This document shows positions 28,363 through 35,954 of a DNA stretch of 64,000 nucleotides, in pieces (the stretch's first letter is position 1; each line of letters starts with the position of its first letter). Both the position numbers and the translations under genes were made by a program. A model generated the notes under the pieces. That model saw only the letters and a list, made by a program, of their open reading frames with translations, searched no databases and was not told the origin of the DNA. Origin of the DNA: Zobellella taiwanensis (lineage in GTDB: Bacteria; Pseudomonadota; Gammaproteobacteria; Enterobacterales; Aeromonadaceae); contig NZ_PXYH01000001.1 in NCBI RefSeq assembly GCF_003012795.1, positions 186,001 through 250,000 of the forward strand. Direction: 5' to 3'.

Positions 28363-28814
28363 GGCTTTCTCCAGAAAAGGGGGTTGAGCGACTCGCCATC
28401 GGACAGGCGGACCAGCCGCTGGTTGCTGTGGGGAGAATCAAGACCACCCAGCGCGGCCCGCCAGGGCCCTGTCTTGAGATAGTCCAGCTCGGCCAGCAGC
28501 ACATCGGGGATCCGCTCCCGCCCGGTGTACAGGCAGGTTTTGAGCCCCTGCCGCCGGACCTGGCGCAACAGCGCCAGCAATGCCTCTCGCTGCCATTCTC
28601 CACCGAAAAACAACACACAGGTCAGCAGCCCCTGGTAACGCGCCAGCCAGTCATCGAGCCGCGCGGCGGTCAGCGCAGAGCCGGCCCGCGGATCCCAGCT
28701 GTCGCGGCTGTGGCAACCCGGGCAGGCCAGGGGACAGCCGGTCACCAGCCAGGCCAGGCTGACCTCGCCGGGCACTTCCTGCAGGACCACACGGGGCTCG
28801 AAGGCATTGAGCAT
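28359..28814 (-). CDS. nrdG: Anaerobic ribonucleotide reductase activase
   Basis: Radical-SAM enzyme that generates the glycyl radical on NrdD. The [4Fe-4S] cysteines are C27, C31 and C34 in TGCPLACPGCHS (CxxxCxxC). Only a short barrel follows (CVLFFGGEWQREAL, CLYTGRE, YLKTGPW), giving 151 residues, the usual NrdG size. The gene is upstream of nrdD with a coupled ATGA overlap, the reverse of the E. coli nrdD-nrdG order. The leader holds two NrdR boxes and an FNR-like dyad. The ribosome site before the ATG at 28814 is weak. Confidence 0.95.
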   Translation of the reverse strand: MLNAFEPRVVLQEVPGEVSLAWLVTGCPLACPGCHSRDSWDPRAGSALTAARLDDWLARYQGLLTCVLFFGGEWQREALLALLRQVRRQGLKTCLYTGRERIPDVLLAELDYLKTGPWRAALGGLDSPHSNQRLVRLSDGESLNPLFWRKP

Positions 28815-28827
28815 ACTCAGGCACCAA

Positions 28828-28876
28828 TCACTATATGTTGTGCCATGATACTAGTTAAACACACTACATATTGAAA
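28828..28876. promoter_or_regulatory. Pair of NrdR boxes upstream of nrdGD
   Basis: Box 1 at 28828-28843 (TCACTATATGTTGTGC) fits the NrdR consensus acaCwAtATaTwGtgt at about 13 of 16 positions. Box 2 at 28861-28876 (ACACTACATATTGAAA) fits at about 12 of 16. Their starts are 33 bases apart, about three helical turns, which is the typical spacing of NrdR box pairs. They begin 14 bases before the nrdG start, overlapping the likely promoter (TAGTAT on the minus strand). NrdR should repress nrdGD when dATP is high. Confidence 0.75.
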
Positions 28877-28904
28877 CACCCCCTGAAGCCGATCGTTCCT
28901 TTCC

Positions 28905-28918
28905 CTGATCTGGATCAG
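28905..28918. promoter_or_regulatory. FNR/ANR-like dyad
   Basis: CTGATCTGGATCAG is a perfect inverted repeat with five-base arms and a four-base centre, differing from the FNR consensus TTGATnnnnATCAA only at the outermost base of each arm. It lies about 90 bases before nrdG and about 100 before the CreA-like gene. Anaerobic activation of nrdGD is plausible, but the outer T/A are important for FNR binding. Confidence 0.45.
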
Positions 28919-29018
28919 TCCGCCAACAGAAAGCGGTACCCTGGATGCAGCTTACGGCCCGACTGGTTCCCACACCGGCTTTGTGGTATCACAACGATTC
29001 AAGACTAAGGAGAAATTG

Positions 29019-29480
29019 ATGACATACCGAATGGCGACCGCCCTGCTGCTGGCCCTGGGGCTTGCGGGCTGCGACAACAACGAGGTGGGCGATGTGTCCC
29101 TGGGTATCTTCACCACCAAGGACATCAAGATAGAAGTGCTGACCGATCCCGTGGTTACCGGGGTGACCTGCCACATCTCGGATGTGGTGGCGGATCTCAA
29201 CCTGTCCGATCCTTCCGACATGTCGATCAGTTGCCGTCAGACCGGCGAAATCACCCCGGCCATGATAGCGGCCATCGACAAGTCCAAAAGTGGCGATCTG
29301 GTGTTCAAGAAATCGAAAAGCATCTTCCTGAAAAGCCTGAAAATCCGCCGTATCTACGACGAGGCCAGCCAGAGCCTGCTGTATGTGGCCTACAGTACCA
29401 AGGAAACCGAAGGCAGTTTCAAACACTCCCTGTCGACCGTGCCCCTGTGGGATACCGCGGCGTACCAGGCAAAGCCCTAG
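29019..29480 (+). CDS. CreA-family lipoprotein
   Basis: Predicted lipoprotein of 153 residues. The signal peptide ends in the lipobox LGLAGC with lipidated C18 followed by DNN. Asp at +2 would favour the inner membrane by the E. coli rule. The mature part aligns by eye with E. coli CreA: IKIEVLTDPVVTGVTCHIS, SISCRQTGEI, GDLVFKKSKSIFLKSLKIRRIYDEASQSLLYVAYSTKETEGSFKHSLSTVPL. CreA itself is a soluble periplasmic protein of unknown function, so the lipid anchor is a difference. The ATG follows AAGGAG. The gene is alone, without creBCD nearby. Confidence 0.85.
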   Translation: MTYRMATALLLALGLAGCDNNEVGDVSLGIFTTKDIKIEVLTDPVVTGVTCHISDVVADLNLSDPSDMSISCRQTGEITPAMIAAIDKSKSGDLVFKKSKSIFLKSLKIRRIYDEASQSLLYVAYSTKETEGSFKHSLSTVPLWDTAAYQAKP

Positions 29481-29531
29481 CCGGAAGCCAGGCAGGCTCT
29501 CACTTCCAGCTTCTAGCCTCCAGCGTCTGGT

Positions 29532-31532
29532 TCAGCTGCGGATTAGCTGCTCCCGCAGCAGGTGGATGCGATCGCGCACCGCGGCCGCCTGCTCGAACTC
29601 CAGGTTGCGGGCGTGGTTGAGCATAACCTTCTCCAGCTCGTCGATCTGGTGGCTAAGCTCCCTGGCACTGGGCAGATGCTCCGGCAGCGGGGTCTTTTCC
29701 TTGGCGCGCTTGGAGCCGACCCGCTTGGTGCCGTCCAGATCCATCACATCGGTAATACGCTTGTTGAGCCCCTTCGGCACTATGCCGTGCTCCTCGTTGA
29801 AGGCCTGCTGCTTGGCCCGCCGGCGCTCGGTTTCGCCGATGGCGGCGGCCATGGAGCGGGTGATGCGGTCGGCGTAGAGGATGGCTTTGCCATTGAGGTT
29901 GCGCGCCGCCCGGCCTATGGTCTGGATAAGGGAGCGTTCGGAGCGCAAAAAACCCTCTTTATCCGCGTCCAGGATGGCCACCAATGACACTTCCGGCATG
30001 TCCAGCCCTTCCCGCAGCAGGTTGATGCCCACCAGTACGTCGAACTGACCGAGACGCAGGTCGCGGATGATCTCCATGCGCTCCACGGTGTCGATATCCG
30101 AGTGCAGGTAGCGCACCTTGACGCCGTGTTCATTCAGGTATTCGGTCAGATCCTCCGCCATCCGCTTGGTGAGGGTGGTCACCAGCACCCGCTCGCCCAG
30201 CTCCACGCGCAGCCGGGCTTCGGAGAGCAAATCATCCACCTGGGTGGCCACCGGCCGCACTTCCAGCTCGGGGTCGAGCAGGCCGGTGGGGCGCACCACC
30301 TGCTCGGCGATGTCGGTGCCGGACTTGTCGAGCTCGTAGGGACCGGGGGTGGCGGAGACAAACACCGTCTGGGGCATCAACGCCTCGAACTCCTCAAAGC
30401 GCAGTGGCCGGTTGTCCAGCGCCGAGGGCAGGCGGAAACCGTACTCCACCAGGGTTTCCTTGCGGGAGCGGTCGCCCTTGTACATGCCGCCTATCTGGGG
30501 CACGGTGACGTGGGACTCGTCGATGATCAGCAGGCCGTCGCCGGGCAGGTAGTCGAACAGGGTGGGCGGCGGCTCGCCCTCGCCCCGCCCCGACAGATAG
30601 CGGGAATAGTTTTCGATGCCCGAGCAATAGCCCAGCTCCTGGATCATCTCGATGTCGAACTGGGTGCGCTGGCTGATGCGCTGCTCTTCCAGCAGCTTGT
30701 TGGCCGAGAGCAACTGGGCCTTGCGTTCCGCCAGCTCCTTCTTGATGTGCTCTATGGCCGCCAGCAGGGTTTCCCGCGGGGTGACGTAGTGGGTCTTGGG
30801 GTAGATGGTAAAGCGCGCCAGGGTTTGCAGCACGGCGCCGGTGAGCGGATCGAACAGGCTGATGCGCTCGATTTCGTCGTCGAACAGTTCCACCCGCACC
30901 GCCTCTCTGTCCGATTCGGCGGGGAAAATATCCACCACCTCGCCCCGTACCCGGAAGGTGCCCCGCTGGAAGGCGGCGTCGTTGCGGCTGTATTGCAGCT
31001 CCGCCAGCCGCCGCAGCATGTCCCGCTGGTTAAGCGTATCACCGGTGCGCAGGTGCAGCATCATGCTCAGGTAGGACTGGGGATCGCCCAGGCCGTAGAT
31101 GGCCGACACCGAGGCCACGATGATGACGTCGCGCCGCTCCATCAGCGCCTTGGTGGCGGACAGCCGCATCTGCTCGATGTGGTCGTTGATGGAGGCATCC
31201 TTCTCGATAAAGGTATCCGTGGTGGGCACATAGGCCTCGGGCTGGTAGTAGTCGTAGTAGGAGACGAAATACTCTACCGCGTTGTGGGGAAAGAATTCCT
31301 TCATCTCGCCATAGAGCTGGGCCGCCAGGGTCTTGTTGGGCGCCAGTATCATGGTGGGCCGGTTAAGGGTGGCGATGACGTTGGCCATGGTGAAGGTCTT
31401 GCCGGAACCGGTCACCCCCAGCAGGGTCTGGTGCGCCAGCCCCGCTTCTATCCCCTCCAGCAATTGCGCTATGGCCCTGGGCTGATCGCCAGCGGGCTGG
31501 TAATCGCTGACCAGTTGGAATGCTTTGCTCAT
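29532..31532 (-). CDS. uvrB: Excinuclease ABC subunit B
   Basis: DNA-damage verification helicase of nucleotide excision repair, loaded by UvrA and recruiting UvrC. In 666 residues, Walker A is [10 protein letters not shown] at 39-48. The damage-probing beta-hairpin region [21 protein letters not shown] is present, as are the helicase motifs IIDESH and QTIGRAARN. The C-terminal UVR domain binds UvrC ([22 protein letters not shown]). The reading continues upstream through TTG and GTG codons. I chose ATG 31532 (MSKAFQ, as in E. coli MSKPF). I see no LexA box in the 150 bases upstream. Confidence 0.97.
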   Translation of the reverse strand: MSKAFQLVSDYQPAGDQPRAIAQLLEGIEAGLAHQTLLGVTGSGKTFTMANVIATLNRPTMILAPNKTLAAQLYGEMKEFFPHNAVEYFVSYYDYYQPEAYVPTTDTFIEKDASINDHIEQMRLSATKALMERRDVIIVASVSAIYGLGDPQSYLSMMLHLRTGDTLNQRDMLRRLAELQYSRNDAAFQRGTFRVRGEVVDIFPAESDREAVRVELFDDEIERISLFDPLTGAVLQTLARFTIYPKTHYVTPRETLLAAIEHIKKELAERKAQLLSANKLLEEQRISQRTQFDIEMIQELGYCSGIENYSRYLSGRGEGEPPPTLFDYLPGDGLLIIDESHVTVPQIGGMYKGDRSRKETLVEYGFRLPSALDNRPLRFEEFEALMPQTVFVSATPGPYELDKSGTDIAEQVVRPTGLLDPELEVRPVATQVDDLLSEARLRVELGERVLVTTLTKRMAEDLTEYLNEHGVKVRYLHSDIDTVERMEIIRDLRLGQFDVLVGINLLREGLDMPEVSLVAILDADKEGFLRSERSLIQTIGRAARNLNGKAILYADRITRSMAAAIGETERRRAKQQAFNEEHGIVPKGLNKRITDVMDLDGTKRVGSKRAKEKTPLPEHLPSARELSHQIDELEKVMLNHARNLEFEQAAAVRDRIHLLREQLIRS

Positions 31533-31641
31533 CAACACCTGTCTCCTCGTTCAAACCGGTCCAGTTTACTCCCCGGAAGCGGCACAATTTAAGCAAAAAC
31601 TGCCCAATCGACCACCCGGGCCAAAAAAGCCCCCTCCGGAC

Positions 31642-31670
31642 TTGACCCTGGCCAGCGGTCTGCGTATCAT
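31642..31670 (+). promoter_or_regulatory. Promoter of tRNA-Asn
   Basis: TTGACC (31642-31647), a 17-base spacer and TATCAT (31665-31670) are followed by a GC-rich discriminator. Transcription would start about 14 bases before the tRNA. This is a good sigma70 stable-RNA promoter by eye. Confidence 0.7.
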
Positions 31671-31690
31671 CTGCCGCCTCTTCACGAGAT

Positions 31691-31766
31691 TCCCCCTTAG
31701 TTCAGTCGGTAGAACGGCGGACTGTTAATCCGTATGTCGCTGGTTCAAGTCCAGCAGGGGGAGCCA
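31691..31766 (+). tRNA. tRNA-Asn (anticodon GTT)
   Basis: 76 bases from TCCCCCTTAGTTCAGTCGGT to AGGGGGAGCCA with encoded CCA. The acceptor stem TCCCCCT pairs with AGGGGGA. The anticodon loop CTGTTAA carries GTT for asparagine codons AAC and AAU. The T loop GGTTCAAGTCC is standard. Confidence 0.97.
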
Positions 31767-31789
31767 AATTTTCCTCCGTCGCCCTTGAC

Positions 31790-32077
31790 TTATCCACTAA
31801 ATCAACATCCCCCGGCGCCAGAAACCCACATTCAGCGCATTTGCTCTAATTCCATTGATACCGTTCAGATAGTGAGCGGCGTTTTTGCATGGATTTTTTT
31901 AACTATTTGATTTTCAAATAAATTATTTTTGGCGATTTTTTTGCCGACTTATCCGTAACGCCTGCCACCACTGGCTTTGCACCGGTTGTATCTAGCCAAT
32001 CCACAACCTTATCCACAGAAATGGTGGATAAGTGAGCCAAGCCCTGCCGGCACAAGGCTCCCGGCGGCTGTGTATAA
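31790..32077. promoter_or_regulatory. DnaA-box cluster with an IHF consensus (datA- or DARS-like)
   Basis: The 525 bases between tRNA-Asn and nagE hold no convincing gene, but they do hold DnaA-box-like 9-mers. These are TTATCCACT (31790-31798), TTATCCGTA (31949-31957, weak), CAATCCACA (31998-32006, weak), perfect TTATCCACA (32009-32017), minus-strand TTATCCACC (32023-32031) and minus-strand TTATACACA (32069-32077). A perfect match to the IHF consensus WATCAAnnnnTTR lies at 31900-31912 on the minus strand, inside an AT-rich block. There is no GATC in 31767-32280. This resembles the DnaA-titrating or DnaA-reactivating loci of E. coli (datA is also next to tRNA genes) more than an origin. Inference from motifs only. 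Confidence 0.5.
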
Positions 32078-32243
32078 CCTTTTGAGTCTTGAGCTTCGTT
32101 CAGCGCCTCTTGACAGTTGCCTTGCCGTCTCTCCAAAAGCGTGTCGCCCGCCTGCCGTTTTTGCAATCAGCTCCCTCCCCCAGGGCCGGGAGGGGCTTCA
32201 TCAGGATATTGTTTTGGCCCTTTGGTGAACAACAAGGCCTCAA

Positions 32244-32270
32244 AACGCAAAAAGCGCCCCGAAGGGCGCT
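32244..32270 (-). terminator. Terminator of nagE
   Basis: On the minus strand AGCGCCC, loop TTCG, GGGCGCT and then TTTTTG: a seven-base stem with a stable TTCG tetraloop, 21 bases past the nagE stop. Confidence 0.85.
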
Positions 32271-32291
32271 GTCAGGATGCCGGCAAAACCG

Positions 32292-33791
32292 CTACCCCTT
32301 GCCGGCCAGGGCCTTGATCTCCGCCGCCATGATTTCGGCCAGCGGCCCCAGTATCACCTGCAGGTTCTTCTCCCCCAGTCTGACCACCCCCTTGGCGCCC
32401 AGCGCCTTCAGCCGGGCTTCGTCGACCCGGCTGCGGTCAACCAGGGTAAGGCGCAGGCGGGTAATGCAGGCATCGATCTGGGCCAGGTTGTGTTCGCCGC
32501 CCAGGGCCTCCAGGTATTCCCGAGCCAGGGCGGATTTGTCGCCGACCTTGTTGCCAGCCGCCGACGGTTCATCGGCCTCCCGACCCGGGGTCTTGAGGTT
32601 GAACAGCCGGATGACGAAGTAGAAAGCCACAAAATACACGCCGCCAAACACCAGGCCGATGCCCACCAGCAGCCAGGGCCTGGTGGCCAGGCCCCAGTTC
32701 AGCACCAGGTCGAACAGGCCGGCGGAAAAGCCGAAACCGTGCAGTACGCCGAACAGGTTGACCACCACCAGCGACAGGCCGGTGAGCAGTGCATGGAGGG
32801 CATAGAGCAGCGGCGCCAGGAACATGAAGGTAAATTCCAGCGGCTCTGTGATGCCGGTAAGGAAGGAAGTCACCGCCACCGACAGCAGCAGGCCGCCGGC
32901 CTGGGCTCGCTTGTCCCTGGGGGCGGCCAGCACCATGGCCAGGGCCCCGGCGGGCAGGCCGAACATCATCACCGGGAAAAAACCGGCCATAAACACCCCG
33001 GCGGTGGGATCGCCGGCAAAGAAACGATGCAAATCGCCCCGGGTCACCTCGCCGGCAATCTGGGTGACGGTGGCGCCATCCACCCCGGGCACGGCGCCGC
33101 CCACGCTCAGGGTACGCACCAGGGCCGGATCCAGGCAAATATTTTGTATCGCCCCGGCCGCCTCGTAGGTCACCTTGAGGCACTCGCCCAGGCCGAACCA
33201 GAAGATGGAATTCACCACATGGTGCAGGCCTACCGGGATCAGGCCCCGGTTCAGCAGGCCGTAAAAGAACTGGCCGACCCCGCCGGACGTCGACACCGCC
33301 AGGCCAAAACTGTCGATGCCGTGCTGGATGGCCGGCCAGACGAAACCGGCAACAACGGCGGCCAGCAGGGCGAACAGTCCGGTCATGATCGGTACCAGCC
33401 GCTTGCCGCCGAAAAAGGCCAGGTAGTCGGGCAGCTTCACCATATGGAAGCGGTTATAGCAATGGCCGGCGATGATGCCGGCGATAATGCCGCCGAAAAA
33501 GGACATGTCGATGTCGGCATTGATGGTCCTGGCCGCGCCGGTCAGCACAAAGTAACCGACGGCGCCGGCCAGGGCCGCAGCCCCGGCGTCATCCCTGGAC
33601 AGGCCAACGGCGATGCCCAGGCCGAACAGCAAGGGCAGCTGGCTGAAGATGGCGCCGCCGGCCTCCGCCATAAAGGGGATCCCGAGCAGATCCGGCTGCC
33701 CCAGGCGCAGCAGCAGCGCCGCCACCGGCAAGGTGGCGATGGGCAGCATCAGCGCCTTGCCCAATTTCTGTAAATATCCCAGCACGTTCAC
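32292..33791 (-). CDS. nagE: PTS N-acetylglucosamine transporter subunit IICB
   Basis: Inner-membrane permease that imports GlcNAc as GlcNAc 6-phosphate. The IIC membrane domain covers about residues 1-390. Motifs include MLPIATLPVAALLLRLG, the sugar-site region NRGLIPVGLHHVVNSIFWF and FLTGITEPLEFTFMF. The IIB domain follows with phosphorylatable C442 in IDACITRLRL. At 499 residues it lacks the C-terminal IIA domain of E. coli NagE, so it needs an external IIA, presumably a Crr-type protein encoded elsewhere. It is divergent from nagBAC with a shared control region holding a CRP dyad. Confidence 0.94.
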   Translation of the reverse strand: MNVLGYLQKLGKALMLPIATLPVAALLLRLGQPDLLGIPFMAEAGGAIFSQLPLLFGLGIAVGLSRDDAGAAALAGAVGYFVLTGAARTINADIDMSFFGGIIAGIIAGHCYNRFHMVKLPDYLAFFGGKRLVPIMTGLFALLAAVVAGFVWPAIQHGIDSFGLAVSTSGGVGQFFYGLLNRGLIPVGLHHVVNSIFWFGLGECLKVTYEAAGAIQNICLDPALVRTLSVGGAVPGVDGATVTQIAGEVTRGDLHRFFAGDPTAGVFMAGFFPVMMFGLPAGALAMVLAAPRDKRAQAGGLLLSVAVTSFLTGITEPLEFTFMFLAPLLYALHALLTGLSLVVVNLFGVLHGFGFSAGLFDLVLNWGLATRPWLLVGIGLVFGGVYFVAFYFVIRLFNLKTPGREADEPSAAGNKVGDKSALAREYLEALGGEHNLAQIDACITRLRLTLVDRSRVDEARLKALGAKGVVRLGEKNLQVILGPLAEIMAAEIKALAGKG

Positions 33792-33891
33792 GGCCGATCT
33801 CCTTATGCATGCGGTAACAGGGGCCGGTTTATCCGGCCTGCCACCAGTCTATGTCGGTATAATTCTCAAAACAAATTAAGATCTCTTTATT

Positions 33892-33907
33892 CGTGATTTC
33901 AATCACC
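33892..33907. promoter_or_regulatory. CRP site between nagE and nagB
   Basis: CGTGATTTCAATCACC has the CRP core GTGA-N6-TCAC intact, with only the outermost bases off the TGTGAnnnnnnTCACA consensus. It lies in the middle of the nagE/nagB divergent region, as does the known CRP site in E. coli nagE-nagB. Confidence 0.65.
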
Positions 33908-33952
33908 AACAAAAGGTTTGAAAAGCGCTTTTTAGTGGTAATCAACCCACAC

Positions 33953-33973
33953 TTATTTTATTATAAAAAATAT
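33953..33973. promoter_or_regulatory. Probable NagC operator
   Basis: TTATTTTATTATAAAAAATA is an AT-rich imperfect inverted repeat of the type bound by NagC in E. coli. It ends about 27 bases before nagB. nagC itself is the third gene of the operon. Consensus recalled from memory, so moderate confidence. Confidence 0.45.
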
Positions 33974-33998
33974 CTTGCCACTTTACTTGAGGTGCTCC

Positions 33999-34796
33999 AT
34001 GCGTTTGATCCCCCTTGCCAACAGTGAACAGGTCAGCCGTTGGGCCGCCCGCCACATCGTCAACCGTATCCAGGCCTTTGCCCCCGAGGCAGGCCGCCCC
34101 TTCGTGCTCGGCCTGCCCACCGGCGGCACGCCCCTGGCCACCTATCGCGAGCTGGTCCGGCTGCACCGGGCCGGGGACATCAGCTTTCGTCACGTGGTCA
34201 CCTTCAATATGGACGAGTATGTGGGGCTGCCCAGGCATCACCCCCAGAGCTACCACCATTTCATGCACGAGCATTTCTTCAGCCAGGTGGACATCAGCCC
34301 GGAAAACATCAACCTGCTGGATGGCAACGCCCCGGATCTCGAGGCCGAGTGCCGGCGCTACGAAGACAAGATCAAACACTACGGCAAGATCCACCTGTTT
34401 ATGGGGGGCGTGGGCAGCGACGGTCATATCGCTTTCAATGAACCCGCGTCTTCTTTATCCTCCCGTACCCGGATAAAAACCCTCACCGAGGATACCCGGA
34501 TGGCCAATTCCCGCTTTTTCGACAACGACCCGGACCAGGTGCCGCGCCAGGCGCTCACGGTCGGCGTCGGCACCCTGCTGGAAGCGGAAGAAATCATGCT
34601 GCTGGTCACCGGCCATGCCAAGGCCCTGGCCCTGCAGGCGGCGGTGGAAGGCTGCGTCAACCACCTGTGGACGGTGTCGGCCCTGCAACTGCATCCGCGC
34701 AGCCTGATCGTCTGCGACACCCCGGCCACCCTGGAGCTCAAGGTGAAGACGGTACGTTATTTCGAACAGCTTGAAGCCGAGCACATTTATCCCTGA
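33999..34796 (+). CDS. nagB: Glucosamine-6-phosphate deaminase
   Basis: Converts glucosamine 6-phosphate to fructose 6-phosphate and ammonia, the last step of GlcNAc catabolism. The 265 residues carry the family active-site residues at the E. coli numbers: D72 in NMDEYVGL, and D141, H143 and E148 in [24 protein letters not shown] binds the phosphate. Start at 33999 after GAGGTG; an upstream reading adds eight unlikely residues. First gene of nagB-nagA-nagC-yciH. Confidence 0.97.
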   Translation: MRLIPLANSEQVSRWAARHIVNRIQAFAPEAGRPFVLGLPTGGTPLATYRELVRLHRAGDISFRHVVTFNMDEYVGLPRHHPQSYHHFMHEHFFSQVDISPENINLLDGNAPDLEAECRRYEDKIKHYGKIHLFMGGVGSDGHIAFNEPASSLSSRTRIKTLTEDTRMANSRFFDNDPDQVPRQALTVGVGTLLEAEEIMLLVTGHAKALALQAAVEGCVNHLWTVSALQLHPRSLIVCDTPATLELKVKTVRYFEQLEAEHIYP

Positions 34797-34808
34797 CGAG
34801 AGGCCGCC

Positions 34809-35954
34809 ATGTTTGCCCTGACCCACTGTACCCTGTTCGACGGCGAACGCCTGCTCCAGGACCATGCCGTGCTGATCGAGCACGGACGCATCGCCGCCCT
34901 GCTGCCCGAGTCCGGCCTGACTCCCGGCCTGCCCCGCCACGACCTGGGCGGAGCCCTGCTCAGCGCCGGTTTTATCGACCTGCAGCTCAACGGCTGTGGC
35001 GGAGTGATGTTCAACAACGACATCAGCCCAGCCACCCTGGATACCATGCACAGGGCCAACCTGAAGGCGGGCACCACCAGCTTTCTGCCGACCCTGATCA
35101 CCTCGCCCGACCGGGACATGCGCCAGGCGGTGGCGGTCACCCGGGAATACATGGCCCGCCATCGCCACCGGGTGCCGGGGCTGCACCTGGAAGGCCCCTA
35201 CACCAACGTCCTGCGCCGGGGCATCCATCCCGAACGGCAGATCCGTGCCCTGGACGAACCCATGCTTGCTTTCCTGTGCCAGCATGCCGACGCCATCGCC
35301 CTGCTGACCCTGGCCCCCGAGTGCAACAGCGCCGACCATCTGCGCCGCCTGCGCGCAGCCGGCATACGGCTGTCCATGGGCCATACCGCCGCCAGCTATG
35401 ACCAGGCCATGGCAGGTTTCGCGGCCGGCATCGGCTTTGCCACCCACCTCTACAATGCCATGACCCCCACCGCCAACGGCCGCGAGCCCGGCGCCGTGGG
35501 CGCCGTGTACGACCACCCCGGGGTGTACGCGGGCATCATAGTGGACGGCTTTCATGTGCATGAGGCCAATGTGCGGCTGGCACACCGGATCCTGGGCGAG
35601 CGCCTGTGCCTGGTGACCGACGCCACCGCCGCCGCCGGCGCCCCTCCCGGATTCGAGCGGTTTGATTTTTGCGGCGCCACCGTCCATGTGCGGGATGGGC
35701 AATGCCGGGACGAGCGTGGTACACTCGGCGGCTCGGCGCTGACCATGATAGAAGGCGTCCGCAACCTGGTCGAACGGGTAGGACTGCCGCTCACGGAAGC
35801 GCTGCGCATGGCCAGCCTGTATCCGGCCCGGGCACTGGGGCTGGAAGCGGAGCTGGGCGCCGTCGCCACCGGCAGGGTGGCCAATCTGGTGGTGCTGGAC
35901 GCCGGCTACGGCGTCAGGGCCACCCTGGTAAACGGACAATTCACAACCCCATGA
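34809..35954 (+). CDS. nagA: N-acetylglucosamine-6-phosphate deacetylase
   Basis: Removes the acetyl group from GlcNAc 6-phosphate to give glucosamine 6-phosphate for NagB. It is an amidohydrolase-superfamily enzyme of 381 residues. The metal ligand is E128 in GLHLEGPY; His ligands lie in MGHTAASYDQA and ATHLYNAMTP. The substrate His is in VDGFHVHEANV and the catalytic Asp in LVTDATAAAG. Start 12 bases after nagB. Its stop overlaps the nagC ATG (ATGA). Confidence 0.96.
   Translation: MFALTHCTLFDGERLLQDHAVLIEHGRIAALLPESGLTPGLPRHDLGGALLSAGFIDLQLNGCGGVMFNNDISPATLDTMHRANLKAGTTSFLPTLITSPDRDMRQAVAVTREYMARHRHRVPGLHLEGPYTNVLRRGIHPERQIRALDEPMLAFLCQHADAIALLTLAPECNSADHLRRLRAAGIRLSMGHTAASYDQAMAGFAAGIGFATHLYNAMTPTANGREPGAVGAVYDHPGVYAGIIVDGFHVHEANVRLAHRILGERLCLVTDATAAAGAPPGFERFDFCGATVHVRDGQCRDERGTLGGSALTMIEGVRNLVERVGLPLTEALRMASLYPARALGLEAELGAVATGRVANLVVLDAGYGVRATLVNGQFTTP

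Noticed and set aside
29481..29531. Short GCTGGAAGCT-like tandem words between the CreA-like gene and uvrB
   Set aside because: The units are few and degenerate, and the stretch is only about 50 bases long. It may be a worn repeat but cannot be supported as a defined element.
31533..31641. A LexA box upstream of uvrB
   Set aside because: I looked for CTGT-N8-ACAG in the 150 bases before uvrB and found no acceptable match, so SOS control cannot be supported here.
31903..32166. An 87-codon open frame on the minus strand between tRNA-Asn and nagE
   Set aside because: No ribosome site, no family resemblance, atypical composition, and it overlaps the DnaA-box cluster. I treat the region as non-coding.
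31767..32291. A replication origin (oriC)
   Set aside because: DnaA boxes and an AT-rich block are present, but no GATC occurs in 31767-32280 and there is no neighbouring dnaA, mnmG, rpmH or parAB. A DnaA-titration or reactivation site fits better.
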